Below are positions 55,078 to 62,789 of a stretch of 64,000 bases of DNA, piece by piece. Under the pieces are notes generated by a model. It had not been told where the DNA came from. It saw only the letters and a program-made list of their open reading frames with translations, and did not search any database. The translations under genes were made by a program, and so were the position numbers. The DNA is from an uncultured Flavobacteriaceae bacterium (GTDB taxonomy: Bacteria > Bacteroidota > Bacteroidia > Flavobacteriales > Flavobacteriaceae). The first letter of the stretch is position 1. Each line of letters opens with the position of its first letter. The stretch spans positions 1,232,308 through 1,296,307 of the forward strand of contig CANKZG010000001.1 of the NCBI GenBank assembly GCA_947488435.1, read 5' to 3'.

Positions 55078-58000
55078 ATGCCCCAAATGATGATTGCTAA
55101 ATTACGTCTTGTTTTCGCAATTTCCATATTTTTTATGGGCTTTTATGCTATTGCTCAGACTGCTTACTGGGAGCCATTGAATGTTGCAAATGCTCGTATC
55201 AGCACCTCGCTGCCCAATATGGATGTAAATGCATCCGGATTTTATATGTTAAACGAAGTGGGATTTAAAAAAGAGTTGGAAAATTTAACAGTTCAGGATA
55301 AAAATGAGGCAACACTATTTTTTCCAAGCGAGCAGGGGAAGTTGGTACCGTATACTGTGCACGAAATACAGATAATGGCACCGGAATTAGCAGCAAAATT
55401 CCCTGGAATAAGATCTTATGCAGGATACGCTAAAAATCAAAAAGAAGAACGTATTCGTTTTAGCGTTTCGCATCAGGGTATTCAAAGCATGATGATTCAT
55501 ACAAATGCATCTAAAACAAGCTTTATGCAACCCGTGTCTAAAGATAATAAGACATACGCTTTGTATCATCGAATGGATACTGCAACCAGTAATTTTATAT
55601 GCAATACGCAGGCCGAAGTTGTTAAAAATACCGCTGTACTTTCAACGCGATTGATTGACGATCAAATTTTGCGAAAATATCGATTGGCGGTATCAGCAAC
55701 GGGAGAATATACGCAATACCACGGAGGTACTATTGCGGACGCTTTGGCTGCCATTAATGCAACAGTTACAAGAGTAAATGAAGTTTTTGAGCGTGATTTG
55801 GGTGTAAGTTTGGAACTTGTTGCCAATAACGATCAAGTTATTTTTACAAACCCCAGTATTGATCCCTATACCGGAAACTTAAATGCTCAAGCACAAAATA
55901 CACTAAGCACTATTATAGGAGAGGCAAATTACGATGTAGGTCATGTTTTTAATCAGGATCAAGATAATGGAAATGCAGGGTTTATAGGGTCGGTTTGTGT
56001 TGACAATCGAAAAGGAAGTGCTTTTTCCTCAGGTCTAATACCAGAGGGGGATAAGTTTGATTTAGACTTTGTGGCGCATGAGTTGGGACATCAGTTTGGA
56101 GCAAATCATACTTGGTCTTTTGAGTCTGAAGGGACGTTAGTTCAGGCTGAACCAGGCAGTGGAACTACGATTATGGGTTATGCAGGTATTGCTGGAGTCG
56201 ATAATATTGCATTGCAAGGAGATGATTATTTTCACCATAATAGCATTCTTCAAATAGCTGCTTATATCGAAAATACAAGCTGTGCCATGGAAGTGCCCCT
56301 AACGAATGTCACACCAGAAATAATTGCGATTGCAGATTATACGATTCCAATAGGTACTCCCTTTGTTTTAGAAGGGAATGCTACAGATACAGATGCCGCA
56401 GATGTATTGACATACGCTTGGGAACAGATTGATAATGGTGTCGTTAATGCTGCTAATTTTGGTCCAGATAACCCCGGAGGCGCAAATTTTCGATCTCAAT
56501 TACCGAGCACAAATGGAGCACGTTTCTTTCCAAAACTATCTAGCATAATAGCAGGTGACCTTACACAATCCAACCCCACCTTAGATACCGCATGGGAAAC
56601 ACTGTCAACCGTACAGCGAGAAATGAATTTTGCTTTAACTGTGCGAGATAATGCGCTCGGAGGCGGGCAAGTAGTTTCGGATCAAGTTAAAATACAAGTT
56701 GTGGTCGATGCGGGACCTTTTGTTGTTACTTCGCAGTCCGGAAATGAAAATTATGCAGCCGGATCCGTTCAGGAGATTCGATGGAATGTAGCGGAAACCA
56801 ATCATTTGCCTATAAATGCAGAAGAAGTATCTATATTCTTATCTATCGATGGAGGTCTTAGTTTTCCAATAAACTTGGCTAGCAATGTATTGAATGATGG
56901 AGTTCATGAAGTTCTTTTTCCCAATTTCACAACCAATACTGCCCGTATTATGGTGAAAGCACAAGATAATATCTTCTTTGCAGTTAACAGTTCGAATTTT
57001 AGCATTGTCCCTGAGCCTATAGTATTGGATTTTGAAGCATTGACTTATGAAATTTGTATGCCTGATAATTTGGAAATTCCCTTTAATTATATTTCAGGTC
57101 CAGATTTTAATGAGGAAGTTGCATTTACAGTTATGGATTTACCTGCAGGATTGAATGCATCTTTTTCTCCGAATACCGCAATCTCAAATACCTCAGTAAC
57201 GCTTACAATTAGCAATACAACTGGCGTTGCCGCCGGAAGCTATCCTATTACTATAACGGGAAGTTCAACAAATGGATCCAAAGAAGTTCCAATCACGCTT
57301 AATTTATTAAACAACTCTTTTTCCGAAGTAGCCTTAAATACACCTTTAAATGGAGCCTTAGATACCGCAATTACTCCTTTATTAGAATGGGAATCGAATG
57401 TATTATATATGTCATATGATGTTGAGATAGCAACGGATTCAAATTTTACTACAATTGTCCTTTCCGATACGGTTTTGTTTAATTTTTATCTGCCTACTGG
57501 TCTTCAAGAGGGAACAACCTATTTTTGGAGAGTTAGACCTAAAAATAATTGTGGAGAAGGAAACTTTAATACTGCATATAGCTTTACAACGGTGGAGCTA
57601 AGTTGTAGGAATCGCCTAGCAACGGATTTACCTCAAGAAATTTCTACGCTAGGAACACCTATGGTAGTCTCAAAAATAAACTTTGCAGATGATCTACCTA
57701 TTGCAGATGTTAATGTAAATTTAGACATCGATCATAGTTTTGTTTCCGATTTAACTGTGCGTTTGATAGCACCTTCTGGAACTACTGTAGTGCTTGTTTC
57801 AAATTCGTGTGGGAGTAATCAAAATATTAACGCAACTTTTGATGATGATGGTAATAGTTTTAGTTGTGGTTCAGATCCTGCAATTATGGGAACAGTACGT
57901 CCTTTAGGCTCTCTAGCTTCTTTTCAAGGAGAATCGTTATTGGGAGAATGGACCTTGGAAGTTCAGGACAATGCTGCTGCTGATGGGGGTAATATCAATG

Positions 58001-58857
58001 CGTTTTCACTAGATATTTGCGTGGAAGGGGAACTTAGACCCGATGCAGATGCAGATGGTGTTTTTGATGACGGTCCTGACCTGTGTTTAGGAACTCCAGT
58101 GGGAACTGCAGTGGATGAAGATGGTTGTCCACTCATTGAATTTCCTGAAGATAATTTTTTAATTACAACAACCTCAGTGCCATGCCCTGATGTTTCCAGT
58201 GGAGGTATTGCAATTAGTGCTGCGACTCTGTTAAATTATACGGCAACGGTGCAGGGCAACGGATTGCTATTAGAAGCTGATTTTGTGGATACCATTAGTT
58301 TTGAAAATTTGACCCTTGGCACCTATGAAGTTTGTATTTCAGCAACTTCAGGAACAATGCGATTTGAATCGTATTGTACTACAGTGGTAGTGGCTTCTGG
58401 AGATGATTTTACCGTGATTACAGATCTTATACTGAACGAAAATCAAGTAGCATTAACATTGAACGGAGGGAATACCTATACGATCAATTTAAATAATACC
58501 GTAATTACAACTTCTGAAACTCAGATAACATTGGATTTGGTTCTTGGAACTAATAATTTGGTGGTGACAACAGATTTGGAATGCCAAGGAATTTTTGAGG
58601 AAGACCTATTTTTAGGAAAGGAACCTGTTGTTTTCCCTAACCCTATAGTGGATTTTACTACGGTTTTTTTAGGGGTAGACCTTGCGGTTGCAACCGTATC
58701 AATTTATTCGTCTAGTGGACGCCTAATGAGCAGTAAATCCTATGATGTTGTCCAGGACCGCATTGAAATGGATTTTTCTGCGCTTCCGGCTGGTGTTTAC
58801 TATCTTAGAATGGAAGGCGAAGGTTTAAAAACGGTTTATTCCGTTGTAAAACGTTAG
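55078..58857 (+). CDS. Secreted reprolysin-like zinc metalloprotease with T9SS sorting domain
   Basis: 1259-residue exoprotein. Several starts are possible (55078, 55087, 55090); a -7-like box TATTTTTG at 55059-55066 puts the transcript start close to the first ATG, so the later ATGs, in front of the signal peptide LRLVFAISIFFMGFYAIAQ, may be used. After a pro-region the M12B-type domain has the zinc site HELGHQFGANH near residues 334-344 and a Met-turn-like TIMGYAG. Then Ig-like/fibronectin-like modules, a P/Homo B domain (about 845-980), a Ca-binding DADADGVFDDGPD stretch, and a C-terminal type IX secretion domain (about 1180-1259, VFPNPIVDF ... VYYLRMEGEG). Likely degrades extracellular protein. 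Confidence 0.93.
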   Translation: MPQMMIAKLRLVFAISIFFMGFYAIAQTAYWEPLNVANARISTSLPNMDVNASGFYMLNEVGFKKELENLTVQDKNEATLFFPSEQGKLVPYTVHEIQIMAPELAAKFPGIRSYAGYAKNQKEERIRFSVSHQGIQSMMIHTNASKTSFMQPVSKDNKTYALYHRMDTATSNFICNTQAEVVKNTAVLSTRLIDDQILRKYRLAVSATGEYTQYHGGTIADALAAINATVTRVNEVFERDLGVSLELVANNDQVIFTNPSIDPYTGNLNAQAQNTLSTIIGEANYDVGHVFNQDQDNGNAGFIGSVCVDNRKGSAFSSGLIPEGDKFDLDFVAHELGHQFGANHTWSFESEGTLVQAEPGSGTTIMGYAGIAGVDNIALQGDDYFHHNSILQIAAYIENTSCAMEVPLTNVTPEIIAIADYTIPIGTPFVLEGNATDTDAADVLTYAWEQIDNGVVNAANFGPDNPGGANFRSQLPSTNGARFFPKLSSIIAGDLTQSNPTLDTAWETLSTVQREMNFALTVRDNALGGGQVVSDQVKIQVVVDAGPFVVTSQSGNENYAAGSVQEIRWNVAETNHLPINAEEVSIFLSIDGGLSFPINLASNVLNDGVHEVLFPNFTTNTARIMVKAQDNIFFAVNSSNFSIVPEPIVLDFEALTYEICMPDNLEIPFNYISGPDFNEEVAFTVMDLPAGLNASFSPNTAISNTSVTLTISNTTGVAAGSYPITITGSSTNGSKEVPITLNLLNNSFSEVALNTPLNGALDTAITPLLEWESNVLYMSYDVEIATDSNFTTIVLSDTVLFNFYLPTGLQEGTTYFWRVRPKNNCGEGNFNTAYSFTTVELSCRNRLATDLPQEISTLGTPMVVSKINFADDLPIADVNVNLDIDHSFVSDLTVRLIAPSGTTVVLVSNSCGSNQNINATFDDDGNSFSCGSDPAIMGTVRPLGSLASFQGESLLGEWTLEVQDNAAADGGNINAFSLDICVEGELRPDADADGVFDDGPDLCLGTPVGTAVDEDGCPLIEFPEDNFLITTTSVPCPDVSSGGIAISAATLLNYTATVQGNGLLLEADFVDTISFENLTLGTYEVCISATSGTMRFESYCTTVVVASGDDFTVITDLILNENQVALTLNGGNTYTINLNNTVITTSETQITLDLVLGTNNLVVTTDLECQGIFEEDLFLGKEPVVFPNPIVDFTTVFLGVDLAVATVSIYSSSGRLMSSKSYDVVQDRIEMDFSALPAGVYYLRMEGEGLKTVYSVVKR

Positions 58858-58864
58858 GCTAATT

Positions 58865-59431
58865 TTAGCTACCGTTATATTGATTCATAGTGTTTTTTAC
58901 GCCAGCAAATACAAAAGAAACAACCAATTTTGCTGATTTTTGTAACCTTTCATCTAAGGTTTCTTTCTCCTCAGAATTCCATTGCCCCAGTACGTAATCT
59001 ACTTGCTTCCCTTTTAAAAAATCTGCACCCACCCCAAAACGAAATCTATTGTAATGGGTTGTTTGCAAGGTATTTTGGATATCTTTCAAGCCATTATGTC
59101 CGCCATCGCTGCCTTTGGTTTTTAACCGTAACGTACCAAAGGGAAGGTTAAGATCATCGGTAATTATCAATAGATTTTCCAATGGAATATTTTCTTTGTC
59201 TAACCAATACTTCACCGCTTTCCCACTAAGATTCATAAAAGTGGAAGGTTTTAGTACTAATACACTGCGTCCTTTTATTTTTAAAGTACAAAGAGCGCCT
59301 AATTTCGCAGTTTCGAAACTCATTCCATGCTCTTGGGCAAGTATATCTACAACTTTGAAACCTATATTATGCCGTGTTTCTGTGTATTGCGCTCCAATAT
59401 TACCTAGACCAACAATAAGATATTTTTTCAT
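58865..59431 (-). CDS. pth: Peptidyl-tRNA hydrolase
   Basis: Releases peptides from stalled peptidyl-tRNAs. From the ATG at 59431 the product is 188 residues and starts exactly with the family motif MKKYLIVGLGNIGAQYTETRHNIGFKVVD (catalytic His in TRHNIG). It continues with KPSTFMNLSGKAV, ITDDLNLPFGTLRLK and GSDGGHNGLKDI. The frame is open to an ATG at 59509, which would add a 26-residue extension (ending EETDP). I treat this as probably untranslated, though similar extensions are annotated in relatives. Confidence 0.93.
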   Translation of the reverse strand: MKKYLIVGLGNIGAQYTETRHNIGFKVVDILAQEHGMSFETAKLGALCTLKIKGRSVLVLKPSTFMNLSGKAVKYWLDKENIPLENLLIITDDLNLPFGTLRLKTKGSDGGHNGLKDIQNTLQTTHYNRFRFGVGADFLKGKQVDYVLGQWNSEEKETLDERLQKSAKLVVSFVFAGVKNTMNQYNGS

Positions 59432-59520
59432 AGGATCAGTTTCTTCTAAAATGGTAGATGATTTACCAAAAATGGAAATTAAAGCTTGTATGAATGGTAT
59501 ACTTTTCAAGTACTAAAAAT

Positions 59521-59580
59521 ACAAAAGCATCTTAAAACGTCATCTCTTTAATTTGGAGACAAGCCTTAAGATGCTTTGTT
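59521..59580 (-). terminator. Terminator downstream of rplY
   Basis: AAAGCATCTTAA (59524-59535) pairs with TTAAGATGCTTT (59566-59577) around a 30-nt loop that contains a small inner stem. On the minus strand it is followed by TTGTATTTTT. It lies just past the rplY stop codon and before pth. Confidence 0.65.
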
Positions 59581-59595
59581 GTTGATTAAAAAGAA

Positions 59596-60240
59596 CTACT
59601 CGCTTGCTGCAGGAGCTTCTGCCTCTGCTGCTCCTTCCGTTGCTGCTCCTTCAGTTCCTTCTGCTCCTTCTTCTTCCTCTTCTTCGTCTTCTACGGCGTT
59701 ACGTGAAGATTTCACTTGAACGACTGCAGTACTATCTGGATGAAGAAATGAAAAATCATCACTTAATAACGTACCTACAGGAATAGTACCTCCAATTCTA
59801 AGCTTAGAAATATCTACGGTAATAAAATCCGGAAGTAAATCTGGTAAAGCTTTAACAGACAATTTACGTTTACGGAATAATAGACGTCCACCATTTCTCA
59901 CACCAGGAGCACTACCTTCTAAACGAACAGGAATATCCATGGTAACTTCTTTGTCTTTAAATAACTGATAGAAGTCTACATGTAAAATTCTATCTGTTAC
60001 CGGGTGAAATTGAATATCTTGCATTACTGCGTTGTAGGATTCCTTTTCTAACTCAATTACCGCTGTATGGGCATTTGGAGTATACACTAAGTTTTTGAAT
60101 GCTAATTCATTCGCTGAAAAGTGTAATGGTTTATCTCCTCCGTACAGTACGCAAGGAACCTTTCCAGCATTACGTAAGGCTTTGGTAGCTACCTTGCCTA
60201 CGCTTTCTCTTTCTGATCCTTTAATTGTAATTGACTTCAT
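59596..60240 (-). CDS. rplY: 50S ribosomal protein L25/general stress protein Ctc
   Basis: 214 residues, the long TL5/Ctc form. The N-terminal 5S rRNA-binding domain ([37 protein letters not shown] ... [19 protein letters not shown]) is followed by the TL5 C-terminal domain ([47 protein letters not shown]). The last ~35 residues are a low-complexity acidic Glu/Ala/Gly tail, common in Bacteroidota Ctc proteins. Encoded 28 bp after prs. Confidence 0.96.
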   Translation of the reverse strand: MKSITIKGSERESVGKVATKALRNAGKVPCVLYGGDKPLHFSANELAFKNLVYTPNAHTAVIELEKESYNAVMQDIQFHPVTDRILHVDFYQLFKDKEVTMDIPVRLEGSAPGVRNGGRLLFRKRKLSVKALPDLLPDFITVDISKLRIGGTIPVGTLLSDDFSFLHPDSTAVVQVKSSRNAVEDEEEEEEGAEGTEGAATEGAAEAEAPAASE

Positions 60241-60268
60241 TATAGTTGTTAAAAATTAATATACTTAT

Positions 60269-61210
60269 TTACATTAAAAATTTTGAGGCAATAGAAGTAT
60301 TATTATGTACGCGATGCATTACATCTGCAAACAGATCTGCACAAGTTAATACTTTCACCTTTTTGCTCTCTTTTTTACTTGGAATAGAATCGGTAATAAT
60401 CAATTCTTGAAGTTGTGACGCTTCAATCCTTTTGTATGCATCACCAGATAATAATCCATGTGTTGTTATAGCCCGAACACTTATGGCTCCTCGTTCGATC
60501 ATTAGATCGGCAGCTTTTGTTAGGGTTCCTGCCGTGTCTACCATATCATCTACTAAAACCACATTCTTACCTTCAACATCACCAATAAGTTCCATATGGG
60601 AAATAACATTTGCCTTAGCACGTTGCTTATAACAAATTACAACATCGCTTTGCAATGCTTTGGAATAGGCATACGCTCGTTTTGAGCCTCCCATGTCTGG
60701 AGATGCAATAGTAAGATTATCAAGATTTAATTTTTTAAGATAAGGTAAGAACAAGGTAGAAGCATACAAATGATCTACGGGCTTCTCAAAGAAACCTTGA
60801 ATTTGATCTGCATGCAAATCCATGGTTATAATTCGTGTTGCACCCGCAGCTTCCAACATTTTTGCTATAAGCTTAGCAGCAATTGGAACTCTGGGTTTAT
60901 CTTTTCGATCTTGTCTTGCCCATCCAAAATATGGCATAACTGCTGTTATATGTCTTGCAGATGCGCGCTTAGCGGCATCTAACATTAAAAGCATTTCCAT
61001 AAGGTTTTCAGATCCAGGATTTGTAGAACCAATGATAAAAATTCGTTTTCCGCGAACTGATTCTTCAAAAGAAGGTTGAAACTCGCCATCACTATAACGA
61101 GAGAAAAGTACGTTACCTATATCTGTGCCATAAGATTTTGCAATTTTCTCGGCAAGCAACTGACTTTGCGTGCAAGCAAAAATTTTAGGCTCTGGAACAG
61201 TGTACGACAT
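60269..61210 (-). CDS. prs: Ribose-phosphate pyrophosphokinase
   Basis: Makes phosphoribosyl pyrophosphate for nucleotide, His and Trp synthesis. 313 residues with FSRYSDGEFQPSFEESVRGKRIFIIGSTN, the ATP-binding loop FGWARQDRKDKPR, TMDLHADQIQGFF, SPDMGGSKRAYAYSKAL, and the PRPP loop VVLVDDMVDTAGTLTKA. A TAAATTTG -7 box sits at 61263-61270 on the minus strand without a clear -33 element. Operon with rplY. Confidence 0.97.
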   Translation of the reverse strand: MSYTVPEPKIFACTQSQLLAEKIAKSYGTDIGNVLFSRYSDGEFQPSFEESVRGKRIFIIGSTNPGSENLMEMLLMLDAAKRASARHITAVMPYFGWARQDRKDKPRVPIAAKLIAKMLEAAGATRIITMDLHADQIQGFFEKPVDHLYASTLFLPYLKKLNLDNLTIASPDMGGSKRAYAYSKALQSDVVICYKQRAKANVISHMELIGDVEGKNVVLVDDMVDTAGTLTKAADLMIERGAISVRAITTHGLLSGDAYKRIEASQLQELIITDSIPSKKESKKVKVLTCADLFADVMHRVHNNTSIASKFLM

Positions 61211-61309
61211 GATTAACCTATTGTTTATCGGGATGTTAACAATCCTTTTTCTTAAGGAGGTGCAAATTTAGAAATTTATTTGAGTTGCTAAAGGATAAAT
61301 GTTTCTTTT

Positions 61310-61343
61310 TTTGTAGTGCAAAAGAAAATATTTTTTAGTTTTG
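61310..61343 (+). promoter_or_regulatory. Predicted promoter of the tRNA-Leu locus
   Basis: TTTG (61310-61313), 22-nt spacer, TAGTTTTG (61336-61343). It lies 16 bp before the truncated tRNA copy at 61360, the normal distance for a tRNA promoter, and 335 bp before the intact tRNA. Confidence 0.55.
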
Positions 61344-61357
61344 CAATCCTATTTAGG

Positions 61358-61383
61358 ATGCTCGAGTGGCGGAACTGGTAGAC
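61358..61383 (+). repeat. 26-bp direct repeat, copy 1 (5' part of tRNA-Leu)
   Basis: Identical to 61677-61702. It comprises two bases upstream (AT) and the first 24 bases of the tRNA, through the D loop (ends GGTAGAC). Unit distance is 319 bp. Confidence 0.9.
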
Positions 61384-61414
61384 CTGTCTGCCGACAGGCA
61401 GGCGCGCTTGGATT
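61360..61414 (+). pseudogene. Truncated tRNA-Leu(CAA) 5' fragment interrupted by a 20-nt palindrome
   Basis: Matches the intact tRNA-Leu at 61679-61760: the first 24 bases are identical, a 20-nt GC-rich insert breaks the D arm, and then tRNA-like sequence resumes for about ten bases (GCGCT-T-GGATT) with one extra T, before diverging in the anticodon loop. No 3' half, so it cannot make a tRNA. Confidence 0.85.
61383..61402 (+). repeat. GC-rich palindromic element inside the tRNA fragment
   Basis: CCTGTCTGCCGACAGGCAGG forms an 8-bp hairpin (one G-T pair) with loop CCGA; slipped pairings are also possible. Strikingly GC-rich for this region. I see no second copy in the window. Confidence 0.75.
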
Positions 61415-61428
61415 GATTTTATTGAATT

Positions 61429-61677
61429 ATGGTTTGGGTTTACGCGATTTCAAGTTTAAATTGCAACTACATTTATGTAGGAATGACCATCGATGTTCAA
61501 GGTCGATTTAGTAGGCATAATAGTGGAAGGGAAAAAACTACCCGACCTTATGCTCCGTTTCAGTTGTTGTATACTGAGGTATGCGAGAATAGGATTGAAG
61601 CTCGGAAACGGGAAAAATATTGGAAATCAGGAGTTGGCAAGGAACAGCTTAGAAAGCTAAGAAGTGCCAAAATATAA
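61429..61677 (+). CDS. Small GIY-YIG nuclease-domain protein (COG2827-like)
   Basis: An 82-residue protein that is almost wholly a GIY-YIG nuclease domain. The signature appears as VYAI (4-7) and YVG (16-18), followed by Arg26 and HNSG (30-33), and Glu62 in EARKREKYWKSG as the probable metal ligand. The ATG lies within 15 bp of the end of the tRNA-like remnant; the TAA stop is followed by a single T and then the first base of the intact tRNA-Leu. Both sides carry the same 26-bp tRNA sequence, so the gene looks like cargo of a small mobile unit aimed at this tRNA. The nuclease could create the target break; this is inference. Confidence 0.85.
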   Translation: MVWVYAISSLNCNYIYVGMTIDVQGRFSRHNSGREKTTRPYAPFQLLYTEVCENRIEARKREKYWKSGVGKEQLRKLRSAKI

Positions 61678-61678
61678 T

Positions 61679-61760
61679 GCTCGAGTGGCGGAACTGGTAG
61701 ACGCGCTGGATTCAAAATCCAGTTCTTTCGGGAGTGTGGGTTCGATTCCCACCTCGAGTA
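61679..61760 (+). tRNA. tRNA-Leu(CAA)
   Basis: 82 nt class II tRNA. Acceptor GCTCGAG pairs with CTCGAGT (G-T at 1-72), D arm GCG/CGC, anticodon stem CTGGA/TCCAG with loop TTCAAAA giving anticodon CAA (codon UUG), a 13-nt variable arm, TPsiC stem GTGGG/CCCAC with loop TTCGATT, and discriminator A. CCA is not encoded. The intact gene is separated from the apparent promoter by the 319-bp unit, so it probably depends on read-through of the GIY-YIG gene. Confidence 0.95.
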
Positions 61761-61764
61761 CTTT

Positions 61765-61798
61765 AAAAAAGCTTTCTCAATTGGGAAAGCTTTTTTGT
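61765..61798. terminator. Bidirectional terminator between tRNA-Leu and the DUF1697 gene
   Basis: AAAAAAGCTTTC (61765-61776) pairs with GAAAGCTTTTTT (61785-61796), extended by T-G and C-G pairs around loop AATT, with T runs on both strands. It ends tRNA transcription, and also the minus-strand unit starting at 63323. Confidence 0.85.
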
Positions 61799-61830
61799 TT
61801 ATAGGACCTTAATAAAAAAACTGCAATCAA

Positions 61831-62343
61831 CTACAGATTTTCAAGCTTCCCTCCAATGCGTTTTATGGTGTTCCAATTGCGAGTGGTAATATCTTTCCCA
61901 AAATACTGTTCCAAAAAACCCATTGCTTTTGGAGTTTTAGAAATGGAAAGGTCTAAAACACTCAAAATCACTCTTCCTTGTTTGCGGATAATGGTATATG
62001 AAGTGTCTTCGCTTGTCCATGGAATTTGAAGTGTATGCGATGGATCCTCCTTTTTAAGGAACGAAATATAAAAACGAATGTCACTGGTAAGTGTAATTTT
62101 CTTAAAAGGATTGTCCTTCAGTAAATCCTGAATGGTTTTAGCTTTTGCTACGATTGTTGGAATAGGAAAATTAAAAGCTGTTTTTAAATGCTCTGAGAGC
62201 ATAATTTCAAGCGCTTCCTCCGAACCAGAACTAGCTTCGAATATAATATTACCCGAATTTAAGAGTGTAGTTACCTGCTTAAGCTCTAAATTCTCCATTT
62301 CTTTACGAAGCACAGCCATAGGCACCTTATGATGGCCTCCCAC
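61831..62343 (-). CDS. DUF1697 family protein, start codon non-canonical or lost
   Basis: 170 residues from the GTG at 62343, but the family's N-terminal motif YVAFLRGINVGGHHKVPM extends upstream in the same frame: codons for KESYVAFLRGINV lie before the GTG. The frame is open to 62415, where a TAA closes it, and contains no ATG, GTG or TTG start; ATT at 62395-62397 (after AAAAAAGAG) or ATC at 62389-62391 are the only candidates. The remaining sequence (LELKQVTTLLNSGNIIFEA, RNWNTIKRI) is intact. So the gene either uses a rare start codon or has lost its start. Function of DUF1697 unknown. Confidence 0.75.
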   Translation of the reverse strand: MGGHHKVPMAVLRKEMENLELKQVTTLLNSGNIIFEASSGSEEALEIMLSEHLKTAFNFPIPTIVAKAKTIQDLLKDNPFKKITLTSDIRFYISFLKKEDPSHTLQIPWTSEDTSYTIIRKQGRVILSVLDLSISKTPKAMGFLEQYFGKDITTRNWNTIKRIGGKLENL

Positions 62344-62425
62344 ATTAATTCCTCGTAAAAAAGCAACATATGACTCCTTTGTTTTTTCGATAGTAATCTC
62401 TTTTTTAGATGAAATTTAAAGTACG

Positions 62426-62773
62426 TTATTTTTTATACAATTCCAATGCTTGCGTTAGTATTGCTTCAATTTCTGAGACAGGTAGATCAGCGTTAGGATC
62501 TACTCGTAGAATTTTCATTCGTGACCGATCTCCAGTTTCTAATTTTGGATGCTGTAAGCGTTTACCTTCCACCAATAGAAAGTATGGAGTGTTCTCTTTT
62601 TTAGCTACCCAGAGATAACAAAAAGGTTTTCCTTTATAACAGAAACAGGGCATTCCATATTTACGTGTTTCAGTAATAGCGGCATGCTGATTTAATATAA
62701 TTTTTTGCATTGCCAACAAACATCCTCTATTGGGTTCTGAGTGGGACAAATAGAAATTATGAGCTTCTGACAT
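62426..62773 (-). CDS. Small DUF1801-like protein
   Basis: 115 residues: LSHSEPNRGCLLAMQKIILNQHAAITETRKYGMPCFCYKGKPFCYLWVAKKENTPYFLLVEGKRLQHPKLETGDRSRMKILRVDPNADLP. This is a compact DUF1801-type (YdhG-like) fold, related to but shorter than the 40210-40665 protein. Function unknown. 16 bp after the GNAT gene. Confidence 0.82.
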   Translation of the reverse strand: MSEAHNFYLSHSEPNRGCLLAMQKIILNQHAAITETRKYGMPCFCYKGKPFCYLWVAKKENTPYFLLVEGKRLQHPKLETGDRSRMKILRVDPNADLPVSEIEAILTQALELYKK

Positions 62774-62789
62774 TTTAGTCCAATTAAAT

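Larger units (their letters stand above)
61358..61676 (+). mobile_element. Candidate 319-bp tRNA-targeting GIY-YIG mini-element
   Basis: Unit made of tRNA-Leu 5' fragment, palindrome, tRNA-like remnant and the GIY-YIG gene up to its stop codon. It ends where the second 26-bp repeat begins, so removing one unit restores one clean tRNA-Leu with its promoter. No transposase, recombinase or intron fold was found. Confidence 0.55.

Noticed and set aside
59432-59509. 26-residue N-terminal extension of peptidyl-tRNA hydrolase
   Set aside because: The family motif begins exactly at the ATG at 59431; the extension is not part of the fold. Kept as a possibility only.
59600-59700. Low-complexity repeat resembling a microsatellite
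   Set aside because: It is the coding sequence for the acidic Glu/Ala/Gly tail of rplY, common in the Ctc form.
61358-61760. Group I intron in tRNA-Leu
   Set aside because: A GIY-YIG gene in tRNA-Leu recalls intron homing, but the downstream tRNA is complete and the 319-bp unit is too short, with no 3' exon or intron core after the broken copy.
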